From: Oceanobacter sp045430275
GTDB taxonomy: Bacteria > Pseudomonadota > Gammaproteobacteria > Pseudomonadales > Oceanobacteraceae
Assembly: GCA_045430275.1 (NCBI GenBank)
Contig: JAILXU010000007.1
Span: 62,001-126,000 of the forward strand
Length of the DNA stretch: 64,000 bases
Reading direction: 5' to 3'
In this document: one piece after another, positions 26,260 to 34,947 of the stretch
Numbering within the stretch: position 1 is the first letter of the stretch
How the letters are laid out: each line of letters opens with the position of its first letter
Notes under the pieces: generated by a model
What the model saw: only the letters and a program-made list of their open reading frames with translations
Database searches by the model: none
Told to the model about the DNA's origin: nothing
Made by a program: the position numbers and the translations under genes

Positions 26260-27924
26260 TTACGCTGTTTTCAACATGGTCTTGAGATCATCTTCAGCGT
26301 TATCAATCAGAGTCAGGTTAAAGCTGTCTTGCAGCACATTGACCAGATTTTCCGTCAGGAAACCCGGCACTGTTGGGCCAACCCGAATGTTCTTCACACC
26401 CAGAGACAACAAGGTCAGCAGTACCACGATGGCTTTCTGCTCAAACCAGCTCAGTACCAGATTCAAAGGCAACTCATTGATGTCGCATTCGAACGCTTCT
26501 GACAACGCAATCGCCAACTGAATGGCCGAGTACGTGTCGTTGCACTGGCCAATATCCAGCAAGCGCGGAATGCCGTTGATATCGCCAAACTGCTTCTTGT
26601 TGAAACGGAATTTGGCACAACCCAGCGTCAGTACCACACAATCATCAGGAACAGCCGCCGCCAGGTCGGTGTAGTAATTACGCTCCGACTTGTCACCATC
26701 ACAACCACCCACCAGGAAGAAGTGACGAATATTGCCCTGCTTCACCTGATCAACCACCGCCGGAGCCGCGCCTGCCAGCGCATTACCGCCAAAGCCAACC
26801 GTAATTTGCTGTGGAATTTCGTCATACTGGAAGCCTTCCAGCGACTGTGCACACTCGATCACCTGGCTGAAGTCTTCGCCTTCGATGTGCGTCACACCAG
26901 GCCAGCCCACGATGTTGCAGGTGAAAATACGGTCCGTATAACGACCCACTTTCGGATCGATCAGGCAGTTGGACGTCATCACAATCGCGCCGGGGAACTG
27001 TTCAAATTCTTTTTGCTGGTTCTGCCAGGCGGTGCCATAGTTGCCCACCAGATGTGGGTATTTGTTCAGTTTTGGATAACCGTGAGCAGGCAGCATTTCA
27101 CCGTGAGTGTACACATTGATGCCAGTGCCTTCGGTTTGCTTGAGGATCAGCTCCAGATCGCGCAGATCATGCCCTGAGACCAGAATCGCCTTGCCCGTTA
27201 CCGGCTTGACGTTGACCTGACTTGGCACCGGGTGGCCAAAGGTTTCGGTTTCACCGGTGTTCAGCATCGCCATGACGCGATAGTTCAACTGACCAATCGC
27301 CATCGCAGTATCCAGCAGCGGCTGCAATTCTTCCGGGTCGGTGGCCAGCCACGCCATGATGACGTGGAACTCTGCCGCGATGTCAGCATCCTGCTGACCC
27401 AACACGTAGGCATGTTCCATGTACGCCGCCGCACCTTTCAACCCATACAGGCATAACAGACGCAAACCCAACACATCGTCACTGATCTGATCCTTACCGC
27501 GATTGACAGCCGCCAACGGTGCCTGAGCTTGCAACCCGGCAGCGTCTTTCGCCAGCATGAACGAGGCCACAGCGCTGGGTTCAACCGGCTGCTTGCCTGC
27601 TTCCTGACACGCTGCTTCGTACTGCGCTCGCAACTGCTCACGGTACTGCTGCGCCTGCTGGGCGTACTCGGTAATGCGCTCGGCTTCGAAGTTGACATTC
27701 GTCAGCGTGGCGAAAAAAGCACGAGGAATAAAGGCGTCTATTTCGGCATCGACGATATTGAACTCACGCGCTTTCTCGGCATAAAAAGACGCACCCTGCA
27801 GGGCATAGATCAGCAAATCCTGCAGATCGGATACCTCGGCCGTTTTACCGCACATTCCCTGAGCGTAGGCACAGCCTGCACCGGATGGTGCTTGAATCGT
27901 TTGCTCACACTGAACACAGAACAT
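26260..27924 (-). CDS. hcp: hybrid cluster protein (hydroxylamine reductase / NO reductase)
   Basis: The 554 residues match E. coli-type Hcp. The N-terminal Cys motif is C-x2-C-x11-C-x6-C (MFCVQC ... GCAYAQGMCGK), as in facultative anaerobes. Hybrid-cluster ligands occur in the later Cys regions, such as MTSNCLIDP, VGGCDGDKSERNYY and TLGCAKFRFNK. Hcp reduces NO, and hydroxylamine in vitro, and is tied to nitrosative stress during nitrate/nitrite metabolism, fitting the nitrate genes nearby. The start has AGAGG about 11 nt upstream. A perfect FNR/Anr box lies 129 nt upstream of the start codon. Confidence 0.97.
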   Translation of the reverse strand: MFCVQCEQTIQAPSGAGCAYAQGMCGKTAEVSDLQDLLIYALQGASFYAEKAREFNIVDAEIDAFIPRAFFATLTNVNFEAERITEYAQQAQQYREQLRAQYEAACQEAGKQPVEPSAVASFMLAKDAAGLQAQAPLAAVNRGKDQISDDVLGLRLLCLYGLKGAAAYMEHAYVLGQQDADIAAEFHVIMAWLATDPEELQPLLDTAMAIGQLNYRVMAMLNTGETETFGHPVPSQVNVKPVTGKAILVSGHDLRDLELILKQTEGTGINVYTHGEMLPAHGYPKLNKYPHLVGNYGTAWQNQQKEFEQFPGAIVMTSNCLIDPKVGRYTDRIFTCNIVGWPGVTHIEGEDFSQVIECAQSLEGFQYDEIPQQITVGFGGNALAGAAPAVVDQVKQGNIRHFFLVGGCDGDKSERNYYTDLAAAVPDDCVVLTLGCAKFRFNKKQFGDINGIPRLLDIGQCNDTYSAIQLAIALSEAFECDINELPLNLVLSWFEQKAIVVLLTLLSLGVKNIRVGPTVPGFLTENLVNVLQDSFNLTLIDNAEDDLKTMLKTA

Positions 27925-28052
27925 AGGGTTTTACCTCTCTAGGGTGCAATCACATCGCTAATTGTTGTTGGCGCTACCCTAGAGAATCGCACCGCAAGAA
28001 ATATGGATAAGGATCAAGGGAGTCAGATGTTTCACAGGCATATCACTGACAG

Positions 28053-28066
28053 TTGATATAAATCAA
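28053..28066. promoter_or_regulatory. hcp: FNR/Anr box upstream of hcp
   Basis: TTGATATAAATCAA is an exact match to the FNR consensus TTGAT-N4-ATCAA. It lies 129 nt upstream of the hcp start and would give an anaerobically induced transcript if centred at -41.5. No second dyad (NsrR or NorR type) was recognised nearby. Confidence 0.85.
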
Positions 28067-28191
28067 AGGAATAAGCCCCGCCGCTCAGCGTCATACCTCA
28101 CCACGCTTACTTCTGCACAACCGCATACGCCTTTGCCCGACGATGTACACGAAGCGCATGCCGAAGCTGCCTGTTGGAACAGCTACTCAAC

Positions 28192-29187
28192 TCAGGCAAT
28201 TTCTGACGTCATATCCAATGCCCGGCACAAGTCGTCATGCAACAGCCTCACAAACTCTGCTTTTTCATGCACCTCTGAGCTGCCCAGTTGAAACAGATAA
28301 CGACAGGAGGAATATCCAGCCGCTTGCTGATGATACTGCTCAACCCAGGCTCGGTGTTCTGCTGTTCGCTCGGATTTGATGGGCCAGATTCCCGTTCTCA
28401 AACGCACCATTCCCATTCGCCAGGGCTTGGGACTGACTCGCGCCCGAAAACAGTTCTGGTTTTTGCACATCAGGGTATACAAACGATCTGTATCCAGCTT
28501 CTCCAGCAACGCAAGCGCCTCAGTGGAAGTTGGACTGTATATCTGGTTCATCACCAGCACCCGCATTCCTCTGGGCGTGCGATAAACCCGCATATTCAGT
28601 TCCGGATGTTCCTCTGACACCTGTTGAATGCGGCTTATGGCTTGTTTCTCCACGCCTCCAGAGAGCCAGTTTTTTATGCGATGAAGTGGATTCATCAAAG
28701 CGATAGCAACCAGTAAACCAGCTCCCCATACAATCCATGCGGGTATATCCAGTGTCAGAAACGAGATGCCTGTAAAAGTCAGAAGGCATGACACCAGAAA
28801 GGTGCCAAAAGAGCCTTCATATTCAAAATCGACATCAGAAAACAGCACATCCGGTGTGTTCAGGCACAAAGCTCCGTATCCGTTGCGGGAAATCACCACA
28901 TCCTGATGTTTGGAAACCACTTCCTCCCGAATGGGAATACCTTCAGCACCGTTATAGGACGTCTTGTGATCAATCTGCCGGACATCGCCATCGCGCTCCA
29001 GTATTGAAATGGCTTCATTCAGGCGAGCATTGGCATGCTGCTGGGCAGCTTCCTCAGCTACATCTGACCACCCCAGACGACGTAGGCTGAATGAACGCCC
29101 ATTGACGATTTTTTTCGTTTTTGACTCGGCCCAATAACGCGGGACGATCATGGTGTCAGGCGCAGATGTCGGCTCCGAATCCATCAC
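28192..29187 (-). CDS. conserved-type membrane protein of unknown function
   Basis: This 331-residue protein is not recognised. Residues about 1-130 are soluble. Two adjacent membrane spans follow (about 131-150 and 152-170, GTFLVSCLLTFTGISFLTL and AWIVWGAGLLVAIAL). A C-terminal domain of about 155 residues has R-P-R-G and Cys-rich patches (YTLMCKNQNCFRARV). The start codon overlaps the stop of the GNAT gene (ATGA), so they are co-transcribed. Both termini would be cytosolic. Confidence 0.75.
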   Translation of the reverse strand: MMDSEPTSAPDTMIVPRYWAESKTKKIVNGRSFSLRRLGWSDVAEEAAQQHANARLNEAISILERDGDVRQIDHKTSYNGAEGIPIREEVVSKHQDVVISRNGYGALCLNTPDVLFSDVDFEYEGSFGTFLVSCLLTFTGISFLTLDIPAWIVWGAGLLVAIALMNPLHRIKNWLSGGVEKQAISRIQQVSEEHPELNMRVYRTPRGMRVLVMNQIYSPTSTEALALLEKLDTDRLYTLMCKNQNCFRARVSPKPWRMGMVRLRTGIWPIKSERTAEHRAWVEQYHQQAAGYSSCRYLFQLGSSEVHEKAEFVRLLHDDLCRALDMTSEIA

Positions 29188-29624
29188 ACACCATAGCTGT
29201 AGAAAAACCAGCTGCTCTTGCGTGTATCAAGCGAGTCATACAACGCCTGCGCCTGGGTGTTATCCGGTGCGGTCACCCATTGCAAGCGAGCTGCGCCTTT
29301 TTCGGCGGCGTATTGGCGGCAGTGTTCAATCAACTGCTTGCCCACACCCTGACCGCGACAATCCGGCTCAGTGTACAGGTCGTTCAAGACCGCTACTTTG
29401 GCAGCAATGGTGGACGTAAAGCTGAAGTAGACCGTTGCAAAGCCCACCACTCGCTCCCCGTCCCGATAGAGAAACTGACACCCCTGCTCACTGTTCTCTC
29501 CAAACTGTGAGAAAAACGTACGATTGCGTTCATCATCAATATCAGCCACCTGATAGAACGCCTGATAGGCACGAATAAGCGGCAACACGTCATGCAGGTT
29601 GCTGTGCGATACGGTTTCAATCAC
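29184..29624 (-). CDS. GNAT-family N-acetyltransferase
   Basis: The 146 residues have a GNAT fold: VLNDLYTEPDCRGQGVGKQL, where RGQGVGK is the acetyl-CoA pyrophosphate loop, then QWVTAPDNTQAQALYD and a C-terminal Phe/Tyr-rich strand. The GTG at 29624 is chosen because AAGGAG lies 9 nt upstream; an ATG nine codons earlier would place that ribosome site inside the gene. The acceptor substrate is unknown. Overlaps the membrane-protein gene downstream by 4 nt. Confidence 0.85.
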   Translation of the reverse strand: MIETVSHSNLHDVLPLIRAYQAFYQVADIDDERNRTFFSQFGENSEQGCQFLYRDGERVVGFATVYFSFTSTIAAKVAVLNDLYTEPDCRGQGVGKQLIEHCRQYAAEKGAARLQWVTAPDNTQAQALYDSLDTRKSSWFFYSYGV

Positions 29625-29828
29625 AACAAGAAACTCCTTTTTACCATTCAATGTTTCTTTTATCAGTTATCAGCCGAGGAAGCAGCAAGGTTATCCAGTA
29701 TCGGGCAGTCTGGCCATTAACTATGCAGTCAGGAAATACGCTTGGAACGCTATTTTCGTCCACGTTGTAATGACTTTCGCCTCATGCACGCGTTAGGGTA
29801 TGGCGAAACTCTGAATGAATACACGCCC

Positions 29829-30683
29829 ATGCTGACGATTGAATCACTGGCCCTGGAGGCCGAATCGCCGGAAACAGCCTCGTTTCCGGCCCGTTATCTG
29901 CTGGTTTCGGAAGGCAATATTCTGGCCGAACCAGAGCGCCATATGGCCTGGTTATCCACCGACGAAGTGCTGGATATTTGCTCCGACGAACAACGCCAAC
30001 AGAGCCTGAGAATTGGCATCGCCAATCAGGCTTATGTCTGTTATGTACTGGCGGTAGAGCAGCCTTGCAACGCTGGCGAGCTGGAATGGATGCCGCCACG
30101 AGCCTTGTTCCGCAACCTGAAGGCCGCCGACTTCGATGCCATGTCACGAGCTTTGCAACTGGTGAACTGGGTAACTGAACACCAGTTCTGTAGCCAGTGT
30201 GGCAATCCAGTCAGCCTTCACCCTTCCGAGCCTGCCCAGCATTGCGAGCCTTGCCAGAAGCTGTATTTTCCGCGTATTTCGCCTTGCATCATCGTGCTGA
30301 TCACACGCGGAGACTACTGTTTGCTCGCCCATCACACCCGCTACGCTCAGGCGTTTTACAGCACGCTGGCCGGGTTTGTAGAAGCCGGAGAATCACTGGA
30401 ACAGGCATTGCACCGAGAGGTTAAGGAAGAAGTCGGCCTGACCGTGGATCAACTGGAATACTTTGGCAGCCAGAGCTGGCCGTTTCCGGGTCAGTTGATG
30501 GTCGGCTACATCGCGCGTTACGCTGACGGCATCATTCACATTGATGAAGACGAGATCACAGACGCGCGCTGGTTCCACTACAAGGACTTGCCCGAGACAC
30601 CCACACAAGTCTCCATTTCCGGCCAGTTAATCGCTGAATTTGTGCGCCGCTGCGAAGCCAACGAGCAATCAACAACGGAATAA
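29829..30683 (+). CDS. nudC: NAD+ diphosphatase / NAD-RNA decapping Nudix hydrolase
   Basis: The 284 residues follow the NudC layout: an N-terminal domain, a zinc ribbon (CSQCG ... CEPCQ, near residue 125-150), then the Nudix box GFVEAGESLEQALHREVKEE and a downstream SQSWPFPGQLM motif that marks the NudC subgroup. It cleaves NAD(H) and removes NAD caps from RNA. The start is uncertain. A TTG at 29742 with AGGA upstream would add 29 residues without family resemblance, so the ATG at 29829 is used. Confidence 0.9.
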   Translation: MLTIESLALEAESPETASFPARYLLVSEGNILAEPERHMAWLSTDEVLDICSDEQRQQSLRIGIANQAYVCYVLAVEQPCNAGELEWMPPRALFRNLKAADFDAMSRALQLVNWVTEHQFCSQCGNPVSLHPSEPAQHCEPCQKLYFPRISPCIIVLITRGDYCLLAHHTRYAQAFYSTLAGFVEAGESLEQALHREVKEEVGLTVDQLEYFGSQSWPFPGQLMVGYIARYADGIIHIDEDEITDARWFHYKDLPETPTQVSISGQLIAEFVRRCEANEQSTTE

Positions 30684-30708
30684 GCCTATTAAGCCTATAT
30701 TGGCTGAT

Positions 30709-30742
30709 GAAATAATGATTCCCGGCCATGGATCATTATTTC
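30709..30742. terminator. inverted repeat after nudC
   Basis: An 11-bp perfect stem GAAATAATGAT/ATCATTATTTC with a 12-nt loop, 25 nt past the nudC stop, probably ends nudC transcription. A second dyad, CTAGC/GCTAG, near 30751-30770 sits just before the MFS gene and could be an operator. This is tentative. Confidence 0.5.
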
Positions 30743-30805
30743 CCTCGACTCTAGCCTGACTGGCGCTAGACTCGCGCTTCCGTCATCCGCAATTCAGGCC
30801 GACCC

Positions 30806-32014
30806 GTGTCGTTATCTTCCGTTGCTCCATCCACCCGCCGCAATCTCAACCTGCTTGTCGCCGCACAGGCACTGGGCGCTTCTTCTGCGCCCATTATCGT
30901 GTCTCTGGGCGGGATGATTGGTCAGCAACTCACGCCCGACCCAGCGCTGGCAACACTCCCCGTCAGCTTGTATGGCATTGGTGTCGCGCTGTCGATGATT
31001 CCTGTAGCACTGCTGATGCGCAGTCAGGGCCGACGTTTCACTTATCTGGCCGGAGCGCTGCTGTGTGTGTTTGCAGCAAGTCTGTCCACTCTGGCCATTG
31101 TGCAATCCTCATTCTGGTTATTCTGCATCGGCACAGCCCTGGCGGGCTTTTATGGAGCCTGTGTACAGAACTACCGCTTTGCGGCTTCCGATCTGGTCGA
31201 AACCGAGCACAAACCCAACGCCATTTCTCTGATTATGATTGGCGGTCTGGCGGCGGCCATTATCGGCCCTCAGGTCGTAATCTGGAGCCGGGACGCTTGG
31301 GAACAAGCGCCCTTTGCGGGCAGTTTTATTGGTCAGGCCATGCTGGCGGCCTTGGCAATTCCGATTCTCTGGACGCTGAAAACACCGCCAACTCAGGTTG
31401 AGCAGCAACAGCAGGATGCTCGCCCCCTGTCGGAAATCACTCGCACACCGACCTTTATTGTGGCCGTACTCGCCGCCATGGTGTCGTACAGTTTGATGTC
31501 CTTCATCATGACCGCTGCCCCACTGGCCATGACGCATCACGGCCACACACCCGACGACGCCACACTGGGCATTCAATGGCATATTCTGGCGATGTTCGCG
31601 CCCAGCTTTTTTACCGGCAAACTGATTTCCCGCTTTGGCGACACCACCATCACCGCACTGGGGCTGATACTGCTGTTTTCTTCCGGGCTGGCGGCTCTGT
31701 CTGGGCTGGAAATCATCCACTTCTGGGGATCGCTGATTCTGCTAGGGCTGGGCTGGAATTTCGGCTTTATTGGTGCCACCACCCTGCTCACCCGAGCCTA
31801 CCGCCCTTCCGAGAAAGCCAAGGTGCAATCACTGAACGATTTACTGGTGTTCAGCACCGTAGCCGTTGCGTCACTGGGAGCTGGCCACCAACTGAATATT
31901 TCCGGCTGGCATGAACTGAACCGGCTCACCTTCCCGATTATTTCTGCGGTGCTGTTGTTACTGGTGGCTTTGCCATGGTTGGAAAAGCGTGAAGAGGTCA
32001 AACAAGAGGGATAA
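30806..32014 (+). CDS. MFS transporter
   Basis: The 402 residues have about 12 membrane spans in two halves with a central loop rich in Gln (TQVEQQQQDARPLSEITRTP). The loop 2-3 region has the positively charged MRSQGRRF turn typical of MFS. It begins with GTG. The substrate is unknown; the lack of a large periplasmic loop suggests a small-molecule exporter or sugar/anion carrier. It is unlinked to the nitrate operon, with a GGCCCGGC/GCCGGGCC hairpin (about 32023-32041) following it. Confidence 0.85.
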   Translation: MSLSSVAPSTRRNLNLLVAAQALGASSAPIIVSLGGMIGQQLTPDPALATLPVSLYGIGVALSMIPVALLMRSQGRRFTYLAGALLCVFAASLSTLAIVQSSFWLFCIGTALAGFYGACVQNYRFAASDLVETEHKPNAISLIMIGGLAAAIIGPQVVIWSRDAWEQAPFAGSFIGQAMLAALAIPILWTLKTPPTQVEQQQQDARPLSEITRTPTFIVAVLAAMVSYSLMSFIMTAAPLAMTHHGHTPDDATLGIQWHILAMFAPSFFTGKLISRFGDTTITALGLILLFSSGLAALSGLEIIHFWGSLILLGLGWNFGFIGATTLLTRAYRPSEKAKVQSLNDLLVFSTVAVASLGAGHQLNISGWHELNRLTFPIISAVLLLLVALPWLEKREEVKQEG

Positions 32015-32230
32015 CAACAAGGCCCGGCATTTGCCGGGCCACAAGCACACCACAATAAACCCCCACGCCTGTTAATGCAGCACCCGCGACCCAAATCCGG
32101 GCATGTCACATGCACCAGAAGCAATCACCCCGGTGCTGATCGCGCACCATCATTCATCACACAGCGCTCAACACCCGCAAAAATGACCGCGTGAGCGGTT
32201 ATTTCCGCCGATTTATCATCATTTCAATGT
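32015..32230. other. region upstream of the nrtA promoter
   Basis: No gene is seen. GGCCCGGC/GCCGGGCC (about 32023-32041) forms a terminator-like hairpin after the MFS gene, without a T-run. TGCACC (about 32110) and GGTGCT (about 32131) resemble NtrC half-sites roughly 100-120 nt before the sigma-54 promoter. ACCGC/GCGGT at about 32187-32200 is another small dyad. Confidence 0.45.
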
Positions 32231-32245
32231 TGGCACGGCTTTTGG
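32231..32245 (+). promoter_or_regulatory. nrtA: sigma-54-like promoter of nrtABC
   Basis: TGGCACGGCTTTTGG matches the -24 element TGGCACG perfectly and has the right spacing, but the -12 dinucleotide is GG rather than GC. The predicted transcription start is near 32257, before the leader hairpin at 32274. Confidence 0.6.
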
Positions 32246-32273
32246 ATAAGTCCTTGTAACAATTAATTTCCCC

Positions 32274-32364
32274 TTCGATTCACACCGCTCCAACGACGGC
32301 GCTGTACCGAATCGAATCAGGCAAAGGCGCTGACAATGTCCACGGACATTGCTGCGCCTTTTTT
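32274..32364 (+). promoter_or_regulatory. nrtA: ANTAR-type (NasT) antitermination leader of nrtABC
   Basis: P1 is a long stem TTCGATTC/GAATCGAA (32274-32281/32309-32316) topped by GCtCC/GGcGC around hexaloop AACGAC. P2 is CAGgC/GCTG (32318-32322/32329-32332) around hexaloop AAAGGC (32323-32328). The 3' side of P2 is part of the left arm of the terminator: GGCGC (32326-32330) pairs with GCGCC (32354-32358), with an inner CAATGTC/GACATTG stem and six Ts to 32364. P2 and the terminator cannot form together. Both loops have A1 and G4. Confidence 0.75.
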
Positions 32365-32400
32365 GGTTTCTAGGCCTCCAAATACTCACGACGAGGAAAA

Positions 32401-33786
32401 ATGATGCAAAAAATCAACAAGTTACGTCGAGCCCTACTGAAAAGCGCTGTGATTGCCGCTGCCACAACAGCAGCATTGTCCGGCCCGGTCATGGCAGCCG
32501 AGTACCCGGAAAAGGAAGAATTGAAATTTGGCTTCATCAAGCTGACGGACATGGCACCGCTGGCGATTGCCTATGAAAAGGGTTACTTCGAAGACGAAGG
32601 CTTGTATGTCTCACTGGAAGCGCAGGCTAACTGGAAAGTGCTGCTCGACCGTGTGATTGACGGCCAGCTTGATGGCGCGCACATGCTGGCTGGTCAGCCT
32701 CTGGGAGCCACCATTGGTTTTGGCACCAAGGCCGACATCGTGACGGCATTCAGCATGGACTTGAACGGCAACGGCATCACGGTTTCCAACGACATCTGGA
32801 AGCAGATGAAACCGAACATTCCCAAGCGGGCCGATGGCAAGCCGGTTCACCCAATCAAGGCCGATGCTCTGAAGCCGGTGGTTGAGAAGTACAAGGCCGA
32901 TGGCAAGCCGTTCAATATGGGCATGGTATTCCCGGTTTCGACTCACAACTATGAACTGCGTTACTGGCTCGCCGCTGGCGGCATTCACCCAGGCTACTAC
33001 GCGCCGCACAAAGGCGACACCTCAGGTCAGATCGACGCCGATGCCCTGCTGTCTGTAACGCCTCCACCGCAAATGCCCGCCACCATGGAAGCCGGAACCA
33101 TCTACGGCTACTGCGTAGGCGAACCCTGGAATCAGCAGGCCGTCTTCAAGGGCATTGGTGTACCGGTGATTACGGATTACGAAATCTGGAAAAATAACCC
33201 GGAGAAAGTCTTCGGTGTGTCCAAAGCCTGGTCGGACAAATACCCGATCACCCACAAAGCCGTTGTGAAAGCCCTGATCCGTGCAGCCGCCTGGCTCGAC
33301 GCCAACGACAACGCCAACCGCCCGGAAGCGGTGAAGATTCTGTCCAAGTCCAGCTATGTGGGTGCGGATTACGACGTCATTGCCAATTCCATGACAGGCA
33401 CTTTCGAATACGAAAAAGGCGACAAGCGTGAGGTGCCTGACTTCAACGTGTTCTTCCGCCACAACGCCACTTATCCGTACTACTCCGACGCCATCTGGTA
33501 TCTGACGCAAATGCGCCGCTGGGGCCAGATCGCCGACGAAAAGCCGGATAGCTGGTACATGGACATCGCTAAGAAAGTCTATCGCCCGGACGTCTACGCC
33601 ACCGCTGCCAAAGAGCTGATCAAGGAAGGCAAACTGAAAGCCGCCGACTTCCCGAGCTTCGACACCGAGACCGGCTTCAAGCCACCTCAGAAAGAGTTCA
33701 TCGACGGCGTGACCTACGACGGCACCCAGCCGAACGCCTACCTGAAACAGTTCGACATTGGCCTGAAAGGCTCCGACAAAATCTGA
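32401..33786 (+). CDS. nrtA: nitrate ABC transporter, substrate-binding protein
   Basis: The 461 residues begin with a signal peptide (residues 1-31, ending VMAA; basic RR near position 9-10). The NrtA/CmpA-type binding domain contains DGAHMLAGQPLGATIGFG and MDLNGNGITVSNDIW near the nitrate pocket, and GEPWNQQAVFKGIG. It captures nitrate (or nitrite) in the periplasm for NrtB/NrtC. GAGGAAAA precedes the start; the second ATG (32404) is equally possible. It is the first gene of nrtABC-porin, behind the sigma-54 promoter and ANTAR leader. Confidence 0.94.
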   Translation: MMQKINKLRRALLKSAVIAAATTAALSGPVMAAEYPEKEELKFGFIKLTDMAPLAIAYEKGYFEDEGLYVSLEAQANWKVLLDRVIDGQLDGAHMLAGQPLGATIGFGTKADIVTAFSMDLNGNGITVSNDIWKQMKPNIPKRADGKPVHPIKADALKPVVEKYKADGKPFNMGMVFPVSTHNYELRYWLAAGGIHPGYYAPHKGDTSGQIDADALLSVTPPPQMPATMEAGTIYGYCVGEPWNQQAVFKGIGVPVITDYEIWKNNPEKVFGVSKAWSDKYPITHKAVVKALIRAAAWLDANDNANRPEAVKILSKSSYVGADYDVIANSMTGTFEYEKGDKREVPDFNVFFRHNATYPYYSDAIWYLTQMRRWGQIADEKPDSWYMDIAKKVYRPDVYATAAKELIKEGKLKAADFPSFDTETGFKPPQKEFIDGVTYDGTQPNAYLKQFDIGLKGSDKI

Positions 33787-33850
33787 TTCCACGTATGAGC
33801 ACGACCCTCGGCGGTGCCTGTGCCGCCGAGCATTTTAAGGAGCAACCCTC

Positions 33851-34855
33851 ATGAATATTGCACTGTCCAACATGCCCTGGCTCGAACCGGTGGTAAAAAT
33901 CGCCAGGGGAGAAGATGTCGCCCAGAATATTCAGACCATCGTCAAGGCCATTGGCGTTCCTTTGGCGGGCATTCTGGTTTTCCTGATGATCTGGCATGCG
34001 GCAGCCAGCAATATCGAAACCTCTCTGGGTCATTTCCCCGGCCCCGCCGATGTCTACGAACAAAGCCAGGGCCTGATTGCAGAACACTTTGAAGAACGCG
34101 AAAGAGCCGAAGCCTTTTACGAACGCCAGGAAGCACGCAATGCCCAGCGTCTGGCCGACGACCCGGATTACGTTGCCAAAATCCGTCCTTACACCGGCAA
34201 GGAAACCTATTTCGACCAGATTGCGACCAGCTTGGTGACTGTGCTGACCGGCTTTTTCCTCGCCACCCTGATCGCCATTCCGCTGGGGATTGTGACGGGG
34301 CTGAGCAGCACCCTGAACGCCGCATTTAACCCGGTTATCCAGATTTTCAAGCCGGTGTCGCCGCTGGCCTGGTTGCCGCTGGTGACGATGGTGGTGAGCG
34401 CGCTGTACGTCTCCGATGACCCGGCCGTGCCGAAGTCGTTCGTGAACTCCATGATCACCGTGATGCTGTGCAGCCTGTGGCCAACACTGCTGAACACCGC
34501 CGTGGGTGTGGCCTCGATTTCCAAGGACTTGCAGAACGTCAGTCAGGTACTGCGCCTGGGCTTCTTTACCCACGTCACCAAAATTGTGCTGCCGTCCTCC
34601 ATTCCGATGATGTTCACCGGCCTGCGTTTGTCGCTGGGGATTGCCTGGATGGTACTGATCGCCGCTGAAATGCTGGCGCAGAATCCGGGGCTGGGAAAAT
34701 TCGTCTGGGACGAGTTCCAGAACGGTTCGTCCAACTCGCTGGGCCGCATCATGGTCGCGGTACTGACCATTGGCCTGATCGGCTTCTTCCTCGACCGGGT
34801 GATGCTGTCGCTGCAAAAAGCCGTGTCCTGGGACAAGTCCGCCACGCTGCGTTAA
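33851..34855 (+). CDS. nrtB: nitrate ABC transporter, permease
   Basis: The 334 residues show one N-terminal membrane span, then a charged linker of about 70 residues (EHFEERERAEAFYERQEARN). A BPD_transp_1 permease domain with five spans follows. The conserved EAA-type loop occurs at LPSSIPMMFTGLRLSLGIAW. It forms the nitrate path across the inner membrane with NrtA and NrtC. AGGAGCAACCC provides the ribosome site; the gene is 64 nt after nrtA in the same operon. Confidence 0.94.
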   Translation: MNIALSNMPWLEPVVKIARGEDVAQNIQTIVKAIGVPLAGILVFLMIWHAAASNIETSLGHFPGPADVYEQSQGLIAEHFEERERAEAFYERQEARNAQRLADDPDYVAKIRPYTGKETYFDQIATSLVTVLTGFFLATLIAIPLGIVTGLSSTLNAAFNPVIQIFKPVSPLAWLPLVTMVVSALYVSDDPAVPKSFVNSMITVMLCSLWPTLLNTAVGVASISKDLQNVSQVLRLGFFTHVTKIVLPSSIPMMFTGLRLSLGIAWMVLIAAEMLAQNPGLGKFVWDEFQNGSSNSLGRIMVAVLTIGLIGFFLDRVMLSLQKAVSWDKSATLR

Positions 34856-34947
34856 CCCCCACGCCCCGAATCAAACGTGAACCGAATCTGAACCGAATGT
34901 GAACCGAGTGACCGCGCTGCAACGACCGCAGCGCCGAGGAGAACAGC

